A stretch of DNA of 40,000 nucleotides from Epithemia pelagica (Eukaryota; Bacillariophyta; Bacillariophyceae; Surirellales; Surirellaceae), in contig OX459761.1 in the NCBI GenBank assembly GCA_946965045.2, positions 24,001-64,000 on the forward strand, written 5' to 3'. This document shows, piece by piece, positions 17,505 through 26,179 of this stretch. The translations under genes and the position numbers were made by a program. Position 1 is the first letter of the stretch. Every line of letters begins with the position of its first letter. The notes under the pieces are model-generated. The model searched no databases, was not told where the DNA came from, and saw nothing but the letters and a program-made list of their open reading frames with translations.

Positions 17505-17785
17505 TATTTTTATCTTAACCACTAAAACCCGACCATTTTAAGGCCAGAATTTCATTGAGGCATCAGAGCTTTAAAAGACCCTCTCAGAGCATATTTGAAA
17601 TTACTTCCTTGGCTTGATTTGATCCCCGATTAAACCCTTCAATATTTCCCACCAACATTGTTCATCTGGGGTAAACCCTAAATGAACCTCTATATTTTGT
17701 TTTTTATTTATTATTTTTAAACCCTTTACAAATAAATTTCTAAAATGCATACTTAATAAACAAATGTTAAAGAAGGAGTAAAAAG
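17473..17785. other. Spacer between the 155-residue ORF and the recombinase gene
   Basis: After the inverted repeat, this 313-base stretch has a more GC-rich middle (about 17540-17690) than typical plastid spacers, with CCCTCTCAG at 17579-17587 that recurs after the recombinase gene (18453-18461). The minus strand has a small ORF at 17601-17750, listed separately. A good Shine-Dalgarno site for the recombinase, AAGGAG, is at 17773-17778. Confidence 0.55.
17601..17750 (-). CDS. Small hypothetical ORF, possible gene remnant
   Basis: The minus strand encodes 49 residues from an ATG at 17750, ending VHLGFTPDEQCWWEILKGLI followed by a basic tail. Two tryptophans, a cysteine and mixed polar residues are unlike the lysine/asparagine/isoleucine-rich translations that random AT-rich DNA gives here. 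The frame continues open upstream to 17846, antisense to the recombinase start. No family is recognised and no ribosome site is evident. It may be a fragment of a plasmid gene. Confidence 0.3.
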   Translation of the reverse strand: MHFRNLFVKGLKIINKKQNIEVHLGFTPDEQCWWEILKGLIGDQIKPRK

Positions 17786-18430
17786 ATGTTTGAAGAAATT
17801 CCAAAAAATTGTAAATATGCGTATGCACGCGTAAGTTCGAAATCACAACAAGATAATTCTTCTTTGGAATTTCAGAAACAAGAGTTTCTGAAACTCGGGG
17901 TTCCTGAACAAAATATCCGAGTTGAAGTTGGATCTGCTGCGGATCCCATCAAGGATCGGCCAATTTTCTACAGTTTGATTGATAATGAATTAACTCAGAA
18001 TGACCTCTTATTTGTTACTAAAATTGATCGTTGCAGTAGAAATACACTTGAATTTTTAAAATTACAAGAACGTCTCCATAAAAAAGGTGTTACCTTTATT
18101 TCATTGGATTTACCATATTCCAATGATATGGCTGTTAATAAGTTAATCAGTACTAATCTAGCAGCTATTGCTACCTTTGAGAATGAAAGAAGAAAAGAAC
18201 GTCAACGTCAAGGAATTAAAGCAGCCAAAAAAGCTGGTAAATATTTAGGAAGAAAAACTGTTATTACTAAAAAACTAATTGCACAAGTTCAGGATCTAAA
18301 AGAAAATAAAAATTTATCCATTACCGAAATAGCTAAAATTACGGGTCGGGGTCGAAATACCATTTATAAAGTTTTAAAAGAGGAATTAAAATATATTCCT
18401 TACAATCGATTAGTTAAATCAGATAAATAA
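17786..18430 (+). CDS. serC: Serine recombinase of the resolvase/invertase family (SerC type)
   Basis: The 214-residue protein is a small serine recombinase, which cuts and rejoins DNA at specific sites through a phosphoserine bond. YARVSS at residues 13-18 places the nucleophile at Ser17 and the partner arginine at Arg15; DRCSRNTLEFL at 81-91 gives the other active-site arginines (82 and 85); the long helix FENERRKERQRQGIKAAKK spans 131-149. A C-terminal helix-turn-helix lies at about 178-199 (SITEIAKITGRGRNTIYKVL). The catalytic set is complete, so the enzyme could be active. A strong AAGGAG lies seven bases before the ATG. Genes of this type occur in diatom plastids and in the plasmids of Cylindrotheca fusiformis. 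Confidence 0.92.
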   Translation: MFEEIPKNCKYAYARVSSKSQQDNSSLEFQKQEFLKLGVPEQNIRVEVGSAADPIKDRPIFYSLIDNELTQNDLLFVTKIDRCSRNTLEFLKLQERLHKKGVTFISLDLPYSNDMAVNKLISTNLAAIATFENERRKERQRQGIKAAKKAGKYLGRKTVITKKLIAQVQDLKENKNLSITEIAKITGRGRNTIYKVLKEELKYIPYNRLVKSDK

Positions 18431-18504
18431 ACTATAAAATGTTCTCTTATCGCCCTCTCAGGAGCTCAATAATCAATTTTAAATCATTTTACGTATAAAC
18501 CTAC

Positions 18505-18510
18505 AGGAGG
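18505..18510 (+). promoter_or_regulatory. Strong Shine-Dalgarno site before the Rep-like ORF
   Basis: A full AGGAGG sits six bases before the ATG at 18517. Most plastid genes in this window have weak or no such site, so it stands out and supports both this start and an outside origin of the gene. Confidence 0.7.
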
Positions 18511-18516
18511 TAAAAA

Positions 18517-19536
18517 ATGGATCCAAAATCCTTAAATTTTCATTATCAAAATTTAGTTGTTGATTGGATATCTTTTAAGTTTCAAGATTCACAGTGTGAT
18601 CAAAATAAAATTGCAAATTATTTTTTTAATCTTGGATTTAACTCTTATCAACAATCTGGAAAATTATCAAGACCAATTCAAGAAAAGATTTTAGAGAAAT
18701 CTAAAAATCAATTTCAGATTTTTTTTCTTAACGATCATCCGTATTGGAAAGGTACGATTCTTCAATTATCAGGCTCAAATGCTAGTAGATTTTATTTTCT
18801 TGCAAAAAGAAACAAAATCGATTGGCAAATTCTTGAAAAAGCTACACTAAGTCGTTTTGATATAAATTACTGCCGAGAAAATAAAAGAGATAAAATCTCT
18901 TCATCTGATTTTATTGAAAATTGTTATACTAAATTAAAACGAACAAATTATAAAGTTCAGCTTGAGAAAAATAGAAAAGGTTCTATTCTAAGAATAGGAA
19001 ATCGAAAAGCTAATCATTACGGACGTATTTATCAACAAAACAATTCTTTAAAATTCGAGTATGAGATGAAAGGTAGATTTCTTCAGAAATTTCATAAATT
19101 ATTGGTTTCAAATAATTTTGAAGAAATCGAATCTAAGTTAACAAAACAATTTCTATTTTATTTTGGAAAATTATTACCTCTTCAACATTCTTATCTTGAT
19201 TGGTTGGTGCTGCAGTTACGTCCTATTCGAAAGCAAAAGACTTTTCAACTTGGTTTACAATCCGATTATATAAAATCTGAAAGCAGCATAAATTCAGAAA
19301 CTCTAATTCAATTTATCCAATTTTTGAATTATGCTCAAAATTTAGATTACACAATTCAAAATTTGGATGAAATTTCTTATAGAAAAGTTACTTTTATAAT
19401 TAGAGATTTTATAACCTATCAAAATCCTACAATTAGTTCCAAGAATCGTTATCAATTACAAAAAACAAAAGATTTTTTTCAACGTCTTCAAACTGGAGTA
19501 TTAATAACTTCATTCACTAATAATACATTCAAATGA
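18517..19536 (+). CDS. Putative plasmid replication initiator (Rep_trans-like)
   Basis: The 339-residue protein shows, in order, the motifs expected for the rolling-circle replication initiation factor family (Rep_trans, PF02486): LQLSGSNASRFYFL at about 82-95, LSRFDINYC at 111-119, GSILRIGNRKANHYGRIY at 155-172 and LKFEYEMKGRFLQKF at 178-192. In that family these match the metal-site strand and the G-T-x-x-x-GSR-S-x-x-x-R-Y signature near the DNA-nicking tyrosine. The rest, to residue 339, is unassigned. The gene lies 86 bases after the recombinase and overlaps thiS by four bases (ATGA). It looks intact. The family call is by eye from motifs; any present function in the plastid is unknown. 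Confidence 0.65.
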   Translation: MDPKSLNFHYQNLVVDWISFKFQDSQCDQNKIANYFFNLGFNSYQQSGKLSRPIQEKILEKSKNQFQIFFLNDHPYWKGTILQLSGSNASRFYFLAKRNKIDWQILEKATLSRFDINYCRENKRDKISSSDFIENCYTKLKRTNYKVQLEKNRKGSILRIGNRKANHYGRIYQQNNSLKFEYEMKGRFLQKFHKLLVSNNFEEIESKLTKQFLFYFGKLLPLQHSYLDWLVLQLRPIRKQKTFQLGLQSDYIKSESSINSETLIQFIQFLNYAQNLDYTIQNLDEISYRKVTFIIRDFITYQNPTISSKNRYQLQKTKDFFQRLQTGVLITSFTNNTFK

Positions 19537-19736
19537 AATATTTTTATTTAAATGGGAAAACTTACAAAACACATTACCCTTTAACATTATTAAATTTACT
19601 AGTTTATTTCAACTATAATCAATCGTTACTTGTGTTAGAGTATAATAACCGAATTTGTAACAAAAAAAGTTGGGATAAAATTTTTATCCAAGATAGAGAT
19701 AAAATTGAAATTGTAACTATTGTTGGGGGTGGCTAA
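19533..19736 (+). CDS. thiS: ThiS, sulfur carrier protein for thiazole synthesis
   Basis: A 67-residue ubiquitin-like protein ending EIVTIVGGG. The terminal Gly-Gly is adenylated and thiocarboxylated, then delivers sulfur to ThiG (encoded at 12091-12912). The start MKYFYLNGKTY matches the first strand of ThiS. Its ATG overlaps the stop of the Rep-like ORF in ATGA, so translation may be coupled to that ORF. It converges on pheT with a 68-base spacer. Confidence 0.93.
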   Translation: MKYFYLNGKTYKTHYPLTLLNLLVYFNYNQSLLVLEYNNRICNKKSWDKIFIQDRDKIEIVTIVGGG

Positions 19737-19804
19737 AATTCAAAGAGAAACCAATCCTATTTATAATAGTCATATGAATATTAGAAATAGTAATTTTAGA
19801 GAAT

Positions 19805-21898
19805 TTAATTTCGAATAAGCGCATCAAATTTTTGAGTAAGAAGTAATTCTAAATTTTTAATAATTATTTCAATATCTTTCGTTTGTAATGTTCTTTCATT
19901 TGACTGAAAAACTAGTTGCAAGCATAAACTAATATGTTGCTCAGGAATAGATTGACCACGATATTCGTCTAATAAATTAATTTCTGATAAAAATTGAGTT
20001 CCGTTAACATATATTAATTTTTTCAATTCAGCAAATGATACATCTTGATGGATAATAAACGATATATCTTTAACAATTTTAGGATATAAAACATAAGATT
20101 TGTAAATTGCTAATTGATTTTTTTGAATTTGATTTTGAATTTTTCCAAGGTCAAATTCAAAAATATACATTTCATTATCAATATTTAACTGACTTGATAA
20201 AATTGGTGAAATTTGACCAAAGAAACCTAATTTTTGTCCATTAATTAAATAGAGTTCACTCGTTTTATAAGGATGAAATATAGGATTTGAACTAGTTAAT
20301 TTTTTCCAATCTATGAATAAGTTTAATTGTTCAAATAATTGCTCCATTTTTCCTTTTGCTTCAAACCAACTCATAGAAATTAGGTTTTCCGACCAAGATA
20401 ATTTTGTTTTTGTTCCACCAAATATACCTGCGACATTCTCGGTTTCCTGAACTGTCCCATTTTCATCTGCCGAAAAAACATGCCCATATTCAAATCCTTC
20501 AATTATAGAATTTCCTTGTTTTAAATTCTCTTCAATTGTTTGAATTAAATTAGGTAACAAACTTGATCGTAAATTTCCATAATCTGCTAAAAGTGGATTA
20601 ATTAATTTTATTTTATTAGGTAAAAAAGTTATTTCATTAACTAAGGAATAATGAGTTAATTCATTAAAACCAAGATTTAATAAGCAAGATGTAATTTTTT
20701 TACGGGTTTGATAACTTAAATCTTCATGACCAATTTTTTTTAATTTTGGTAAAGTTGTTAAAAAATTATTAAAACCATGTAATCGACCAATTTCTTCAAT
20801 AAGATCAATTTCACGGGTAATGTCATCGCTTCGCAAATGTGGAATTTGAACTTTCCAACTTAAATCTTGATAAGAGAACTTGAAATTTAATCTATTTAAA
20901 TAACTGTTAATTAACTCGGTAGAAATATAGTCATTGGTTTTAGTTGGACCAAGAATTTTATTTATCATTTCATATCTTAATACCACCGATTTTAATGGCT
21001 CTTGCTCAGCTTTCATAAATTTAAGCAATTTACATTTTAACGTAGGATTATTTATACGTAATAAAGAAATTAAACGGTATGCCGATTCAATTAAATATGT
21101 GTTCTTTAAAGATTTTTCATGTCTAGCGGATTGTTCTGTTCTTAATCCTAATTCTCTAGATTGTTGACGTATTTTCGCTGCATTAAAAATGCTTCCTTCA
21201 ATTAATAACGATTTTGTACTATTTAAACACATAAATTCCTTGGTTTCAATCAAACCAGCTATACTAATGGGAATATTATTTATTGTGATTAACTCAGTAA
21301 ATTCATTTAATTTATAATTTTTATCATTACTTGCCTCAAATTTTGTATTCGTTTTTGGATTTGAAATTGATATTTGAAGTTCAGAATTATCTAATTTAGA
21401 AGAAATTTTTTCAAGATCATAAAAAACAAAAGGATAACCAGTCTCTAACAAAATATAGTTTTGAAAATCTAATAAATTATTAGTAGGTATTATACCTGCG
21501 CTAATCAATTTTTCTTTTAACCATTTAGGGGCATTATTATCATTTAGATTTTCAATTGAGAGAGCTAAAAATGTATTACAAGTTGTTTCTTCTGGGAAAG
21601 AGACTGCAAAATTTTCAATTTGAGTTTTCCAAGCTTTACTACTTGTTAAATATGAAACATTTTTAATTGGTTTATTTACTAATGTTGCAATTTCAGCTGA
21701 AATTCCCTGAACAGATAAACTGTCTGAACGATTTGCTGTTGCCGAAATATCTAATACAATTTCTTTTCTATTATCTATCTCTAATTCTAAAACTTCTTCA
21801 ACTTCAAAACCTCCAAGTGTTAATTTATCAATTAAATCATCTAAATTAAGTTTTTCAATATCTACTAATTCATTTATCCATTTTATTGATATTTGCAT
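19805..21898 (-). CDS. pheT: Phenylalanyl-tRNA synthetase beta subunit
   Basis: The 697-residue protein (SyfB) starts MQISIKWINELVDI and has TANRSDSLSVQGISAEIA at about 54-71, the B3/B4 editing region around 200-290, the B5 domain around 300-390 (REIDLIEEIGRLHGFNN), a catalytic-like core and a C-terminal anticodon-binding domain (YPKIVKDISFIIHQDVSF onwards). The EMAP/OB-fold tRNA-binding insert that normally lies at about residues 40-150 in bacterial PheT is missing, which explains a length about 100 residues below the bacterial norm. The catalytic alpha subunit is not in this window and may be nuclear-encoded. Confidence 0.95.
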   Translation of the reverse strand: MQISIKWINELVDIEKLNLDDLIDKLTLGGFEVEEVLELEIDNRKEIVLDISATANRSDSLSVQGISAEIATLVNKPIKNVSYLTSSKAWKTQIENFAVSFPEETTCNTFLALSIENLNDNNAPKWLKEKLISAGIIPTNNLLDFQNYILLETGYPFVFYDLEKISSKLDNSELQISISNPKTNTKFEASNDKNYKLNEFTELITINNIPISIAGLIETKEFMCLNSTKSLLIEGSIFNAAKIRQQSRELGLRTEQSARHEKSLKNTYLIESAYRLISLLRINNPTLKCKLLKFMKAEQEPLKSVVLRYEMINKILGPTKTNDYISTELINSYLNRLNFKFSYQDLSWKVQIPHLRSDDITREIDLIEEIGRLHGFNNFLTTLPKLKKIGHEDLSYQTRKKITSCLLNLGFNELTHYSLVNEITFLPNKIKLINPLLADYGNLRSSLLPNLIQTIEENLKQGNSIIEGFEYGHVFSADENGTVQETENVAGIFGGTKTKLSWSENLISMSWFEAKGKMEQLFEQLNLFIDWKKLTSSNPIFHPYKTSELYLINGQKLGFFGQISPILSSQLNIDNEMYIFEFDLGKIQNQIQKNQLAIYKSYVLYPKIVKDISFIIHQDVSFAELKKLIYVNGTQFLSEINLLDEYRGQSIPEQHISLCLQLVFQSNERTLQTKDIEIIIKNLELLLTQKFDALIRN

Positions 21899-21923
21899 TT
21901 TTAACTTACTGTAAATTTTGTTC

Positions 21924-22271
21924 TTAGTTTGCTTTTGTAAAAACTAAACCATTTGTCTCACCATATCTTTCCATAAATCTCATAAATCGATCCCAAGCTT
22001 CTGGACTTTTCATGATATATATTGATTCAATTGCTTCTGGTTTTCCATTGACAAATCTAGCATTAACATCTCTTGTTTCTAATGTACCTTCTTCATCAAT
22101 GAGATACATTCCAGTAATTTCTCCTTCTTTTGCTGTATTTTTATCTAATATATTTGGATTTTTAAATCGAAATGTTGCTGTACCAGTACTTCCATCACGT
22201 GAACGTGTTAAACGTACATCAGGCAATACTTTTTCATCAAGACCTTTTATAAATTGAATTTTAGCTTCCAT
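21924..22271 (-). CDS. psb28: Photosystem II assembly protein Psb28
   Basis: Psb28 binds assembly intermediates of photosystem II near CP47. The frame is open to an ATG at 22337, but the in-frame ATG at 22271 gives [20 protein letters not shown], the usual start of the family, and a 115-residue length that fits. Other conserved parts are [31 protein letters not shown] and the C-terminal [17 protein letters not shown]. It lies 25 bases upstream of pheT on the same strand and may share its transcript. Confidence 0.95.
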   Translation of the reverse strand: MEAKIQFIKGLDEKVLPDVRLTRSRDGSTGTATFRFKNPNILDKNTAKEGEITGMYLIDEEGTLETRDVNARFVNGKPEAIESIYIMKSPEAWDRFMRFMERYGETNGLVFTKAN

Positions 22272-22356
22272 AACTCTATTCTGATTCAAATGATACCAAC
22301 TATATTTTACTTCAAATCTAGAAGTAATGAAAGACAACTTTTTCTCAGTCCTCTAA

Positions 22357-22428
22357 CTGGGGTGGCAGGATTCGAACCTACGAATGGCGGAGTCAAAGTC
22401 CGCAGCCTTACCACTTGGCGACACCCCA
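22357..22428 (-). tRNA. trnQ-UUG: tRNA-Gln(UUG)
   Basis: On the reverse strand, acceptor TGGGGTG pairs with CACCCCA, the D arm is GCCAAGTGGTAAGGC, the anticodon stem-loop GCGGA-CTTTGAC-TCCGC presents UUG, and the T arm is GTAGG-TTCGAAT-CCTGC with one imperfect pair. The discriminator is G. Length is 72 bases. Confidence 0.94.
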
Positions 22429-22459
22429 TGAATATAGAAGTAATTTTGATTTTTATAAT

Positions 22460-22533
22460 TGGGCAAGAAGGGATTCGAACCCCTGACACCGTAGTTCGTA
22501 GCCACGTGCTCTAGTCCACTGAGCTACAAGCCC
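22460..22533 (-). tRNA. trnR-ACG: tRNA-Arg(ACG)
   Basis: The reverse strand gives GGGCTTG at the 5' end, D arm GCTCAGTGGACTAGAGC, anticodon stem-loop CGTGG-CTACGAA-CTACG with ACG (read as ICG after deamination), and T loop GTTCGAATC. The acceptor stem with CTTGCCC has two adjacent T-T mismatches. It is 31 bases upstream of trnQ in the same direction and faces away from groEL. Confidence 0.93.
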
Positions 22534-22666
22534 AAAATTTATCATCTTCTAAATATACTATAATAAAATACTGAAATTTAGTAAAGGGAAAAACTGATTT
22601 TAATATTGCAAGAAAAACAATTATTAAATTAATATTTGAATTATCTCTTATTAAATTCTTAAATAT

Positions 22667-24268
22667 ATGGCTAAAAAAATTTTATATCAAGATAATGCGC
22701 GACGTGCTTTAGAAAAAGGGATGGAAGTGATGGTAGAAGCTGTTTCAGTTACTTTAGGACCTAAAGGACGAAATGTTGTTTTAGAAAAATCTTATGGCTC
22801 ACCGCAAATTGTAAATGATGGTGTAACAATTGCAAAAGAAATTAAATTACCTGACCATATTGAAAATACAGGTGTTTCATTAATTCGTCAGGCAGCTTCA
22901 AAGACAAATGACGTAGCAGGTGATGGTACAACAACTGCTACTGTTTTAGCTTACGCTATGGTAAAAGAAGGATTAAAAAATGTTGCGGCTGGTGCAAATC
23001 CGATTTCAATCAAGTTAGGAATGGAAAAAGCAGCTCAATATTTAGTAACACAAATAAATGAATTTGCTCAACCTGTAGAAGATCTTCAATCCATTCAACA
23101 AGTAGCCTCAATTTCAGCTGGAAATGACGAAATAATTGGATCTTTAATTGCTGATGCTTTAGCAAAAGTTGGAAAAGAAGGTGTAATTTCTTTAGAAGAA
23201 GGGAAAGGAATTGTTACAGAATTAGAAATTACTGAAGGTATGAAATTAGAAAAAGGATTTATTTCACCTTATTTTATTACAAATACCGAAAAAATGGAGG
23301 TCGCTTATGAAAATCCATACATTCTTTTAACAGATAAAAGAATTACCCTAGTTCAGCAAGACTTATTACCAATTTTGGAGCAAATTACAAAAACTAAAAG
23401 ACCTCTTTTAATTATTGCTGAAGATGTTGAAAAAGAAGCATTAGCAACATTAATTTTAAATAAATTACGTGGCATTATCAATGTTGTAGCTATTCGAGCT
23501 CCAGGTTTTGGTGAATTAAGAAAACAAATGTTAGAAGATATTGCTATATTAACTAATGGAACTTTGATTACCCAAGAGGCTGGATTGAGTTTAGATAACA
23601 TTCAAATAAATCTTTTAGGACAAGCTCGTCGAATTATAATTAATAAAGATACAACCACAATTGTTGCAAATGGTCAAACATTAAATGAAATTAATGTACG
23701 TTGTGAACAACTTCGAAAACAGGTAAATATTGCTGATACGTCGTATGAAAAAGAAAAATTACAAGATCGAATAGCAAAATTATCCGGTGGGATTGCTGTT
23801 ATTAAAGTTGGTGCAGTTACCGAAACTGAAATGAAAGATAAAAAATTACGATTAGAAGATGCAATTAATGCAACTCGAGCAGCAGTTGAAGAAGGAATTG
23901 TTCCAGGTGGTGGTGCAACCTTAACTCATTTATCTGAAAATCTTGTAACATGGGCAAAAACAAATTTAAAAGAAGATGAACTTATTGGAGCTATGATAAT
24001 TTCAAGAGCTATTTTAGCCCCATTACGACGAATTGCTGAAAATGCTGGGATAAATGGAGCCGTTATTATTGAAAAAGTTCAACAACAAGAGTTTGAAGTT
24101 GGTTATAATGCAGCCAAAAATACTTTTGGAAATATGTATGAAGAAGGGGTTGTTGATCCAGCTAAAGTAACTAGATCTGGGTTACAGAATGCGACATCAA
24201 TTGCAAGTATGATTTTAACTACAGAATGTATTATTGTGGATGATAACAAAATTTTGAACGAATCTTAA
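22667..24268 (+). CDS. groEL: GroEL (Cpn60) chaperonin
   Basis: The 533-residue chaperonin subunit folds stromal proteins in a double ring. Landmarks are [17 protein letters not shown] near the start, the ATP-binding GDGTTTAT at about 86-93, and [13 protein letters not shown] at about 400-412. The C-terminus ends [10 protein letters not shown] and lacks the Gly-Gly-Met tail of bacterial GroEL. The co-chaperonin gene is not in this window. It converges on dnaK; the last codons form half of a hairpin. Confidence 0.98.
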   Translation: MAKKILYQDNARRALEKGMEVMVEAVSVTLGPKGRNVVLEKSYGSPQIVNDGVTIAKEIKLPDHIENTGVSLIRQAASKTNDVAGDGTTTATVLAYAMVKEGLKNVAAGANPISIKLGMEKAAQYLVTQINEFAQPVEDLQSIQQVASISAGNDEIIGSLIADALAKVGKEGVISLEEGKGIVTELEITEGMKLEKGFISPYFITNTEKMEVAYENPYILLTDKRITLVQQDLLPILEQITKTKRPLLIIAEDVEKEALATLILNKLRGIINVVAIRAPGFGELRKQMLEDIAILTNGTLITQEAGLSLDNIQINLLGQARRIIINKDTTTIVANGQTLNEINVRCEQLRKQVNIADTSYEKEKLQDRIAKLSGGIAVIKVGAVTETEMKDKKLRLEDAINATRAAVEEGIVPGGGATLTHLSENLVTWAKTNLKEDELIGAMIISRAILAPLRRIAENAGINGAVIIEKVQQQEFEVGYNAAKNTFGNMYEEGVVDPAKVTRSGLQNATSIASMILTTECIIVDDNKILNES

Positions 24269-24289
24269 AATTTGTTCAAAATTTTGTTA
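24244..24289. terminator. Inverted repeat between groEL and dnaK
   Basis: A perfect 16-base stem, TAACAAAATTTTGAAC at 24244-24259 and its complement at 24274-24289, with a 14-base loop that holds the groEL stop codon (24266-24268). It probably ends groEL transcripts and may also serve dnaK from the other side. Confidence 0.65.
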
Positions 24290-24331
24290 GTTGAAAGTCC
24301 AAATCTAAAAATCTAAAAATCTAAGAAACTA

Positions 24332-26179
24332 CTAGAAATCATTTAAATCTGACATTGGATCTGAATTTGAATCATTATCATTTATTTGATTGGCAGTAAC
24401 TACCTCTTTCATGCTTAGTTTTAATTCTTCAACTTTAGATTTTAATAATTCAAAGTTATCATTTTGAGTCTCTTGTCGAATTGTTTCAATAAGTTTTGTA
24501 ATAGTTTGTTTTTTATCGTCTGAAATATTATCCTTGAATAACGATAATTCTTTCTCAGCTTCTAAACATAAGGCTTCTGCTTGATTTTTTAAATCAATAT
24601 TTTCTCGTTTTTCTTTATCTGCAGAAGCAAATTTTTCTGCTTCCGCTAACATTTCTTCAACTTCTTTTTCATTTAAATTAGAAGCACCTTGAATTGTTAC
24701 AGATTGTTCTACCCCAGTTTCTTTTTCTCGAGCTTTTACTGATAAGATTCCATCAACATCAATATCAAATGTAACTTCAATTTGTGGAGCACCTCTGTCT
24801 GCAGCTGGTATTCCATCTAATCGGAAATTCCCCAAACTTTTATTCCCAGTAACTAATTCACGTTCACCTTGTAATATATGAATTTCTACATTTGTTTGAT
24901 TATCAACCGCCGTTGAAAACATTTCAGATTTTTTAACAGGAATAGTGGTATTTCGAGCAATAATTTTTGTCATAACACCACCCAATGTTTCTACACCTAA
25001 AGATAAAGGAGTTACGTCTAATAATAAAACATCTTTAATTTCACCTGCTAAAATACCTGCTTGAATTGCTGCACCAATAGCAACCACTTCATCTGGGTTA
25101 ACAGATTGATTTGGTTTTTTATTTGTCAATGACTCCACTAATTTTTGAATAGCAGGAATTCTAGTAGAACCACCAACTAAAACAACTTCATTAATATCAG
25201 ATTTATCTAATCGTGCGTCATTTAATGCTTTTTCTACTGGAATACGGCAGCGATCAATTAAATCTTTGCATAAGTTTTCAAAAACGTCTCTTGTTAATTC
25301 TTGTTCAATATGTTTTGGTCCTGTTTGATCAGCTGTAATAAATGGTAATGAAATTATTGTTTTTTCAACTGTTGATAATTCAATTTTTGCTTTTTCTGCC
25401 GCTTCTGTTAAACGTTGTAATGCTTGAATATCTGTTGTTAAATCGATTCCTTCTTTTTCTTTAAAATCGTTCATTAACCATTTTACTAGAACATTATCAA
25501 AGTCATCACCACCTAAATTTGTATCACCTGCAGTAGATAAAACTTCAAAAATTCCATCACCAACTTCTAAAATAGAAACATCAAATGTTCCTCCCCCTAA
25601 ATCAAAAACTAAAATAGTTTCATTTTGTTTTTTGTCTAAGCCATAAGCTAATGATGCTGCTGTTGGTTCATTAATAATTCTTAGAACTTCAATGCCAGCA
25701 ATTTTACCAGCATCCATAGTTGCTTGTCTTTGAGAATCATTAAAATAAGCAGGTACTGTGATAACAGCTTGTGTTACCTCTTGACCTAAATAATCTGTTG
25801 CATCATTTATTAACTTTCGTAAAACTTGCGCAGAAATTTCTTCTGGACTAAAGTCTTTATTTAAAGCTGGGCATTTGATCTTAATATTATCATTTTGATC
25901 TTTGTCAACTTTATAAGGTAATTTTTTAGATTCATCCGAAATTTCTCCTTCTTTTGACCCGATGAATCGTTTAACAGAGAAAAATGTATTCTCAGGGTTA
26001 AGAACCGATTGACGTTTAGCAATTTGTCCTACTAACAATTCTTGTTTTTTAGTATATGCAACAATAGAAGGGGTTGTTCGTAAACCTTCAGCATTAATAA
26101 TTACACTAGGTTGTCCACCTTCAATTGCAGCTACTACAGAGTTTGTTGTTCCTAAATCAATTCCTACAACTTTTGCCAT
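24332..26179 (-). CDS. dnaK: DnaK (Hsp70) chaperone
   Basis: The 615-residue protein starts [20 protein letters not shown] with phosphate loop 1, has [19 protein letters not shown] at about 192-210 (phosphate loop 2), [14 protein letters not shown] at about 328-341, the linker [19 protein letters not shown], and a substrate-binding domain with a charged lid ending [10 protein letters not shown]. It acts in the stroma with DnaJ and GrpE, which are not in this window. The start is clear and the gene is divergent from the rpl3 cluster. Confidence 0.98.
   Translation of the reverse strand: MAKVVGIDLGTTNSVVAAIEGGQPSVIINAEGLRTTPSIVAYTKKQELLVGQIAKRQSVLNPENTFFSVKRFIGSKEGEISDESKKLPYKVDKDQNDNIKIKCPALNKDFSPEEISAQVLRKLINDATDYLGQEVTQAVITVPAYFNDSQRQATMDAGKIAGIEVLRIINEPTAASLAYGLDKKQNETILVFDLGGGTFDVSILEVGDGIFEVLSTAGDTNLGGDDFDNVLVKWLMNDFKEKEGIDLTTDIQALQRLTEAAEKAKIELSTVEKTIISLPFITADQTGPKHIEQELTRDVFENLCKDLIDRCRIPVEKALNDARLDKSDINEVVLVGGSTRIPAIQKLVESLTNKKPNQSVNPDEVVAIGAAIQAGILAGEIKDVLLLDVTPLSLGVETLGGVMTKIIARNTTIPVKKSEMFSTAVDNQTNVEIHILQGERELVTGNKSLGNFRLDGIPAADRGAPQIEVTFDIDVDGILSVKAREKETGVEQSVTIQGASNLNEKEVEEMLAEAEKFASADKEKRENIDLKNQAEALCLEAEKELSLFKDNISDDKKQTITKLIETIRQETQNDNFELLKSKVEELKLSMKEVVTANQINDNDSNSDPMSDLNDF

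Noticed and set aside
22254-22514. Plus-strand frame across trnQ and trnR ending in TRVRRTPD-like sequence
   Set aside because: It reads the antisense of two tRNA genes; such frames (GLEPTNGG, GIRTPD) are a well-known false gene type. The same holds for 16289-16390 across trnH.
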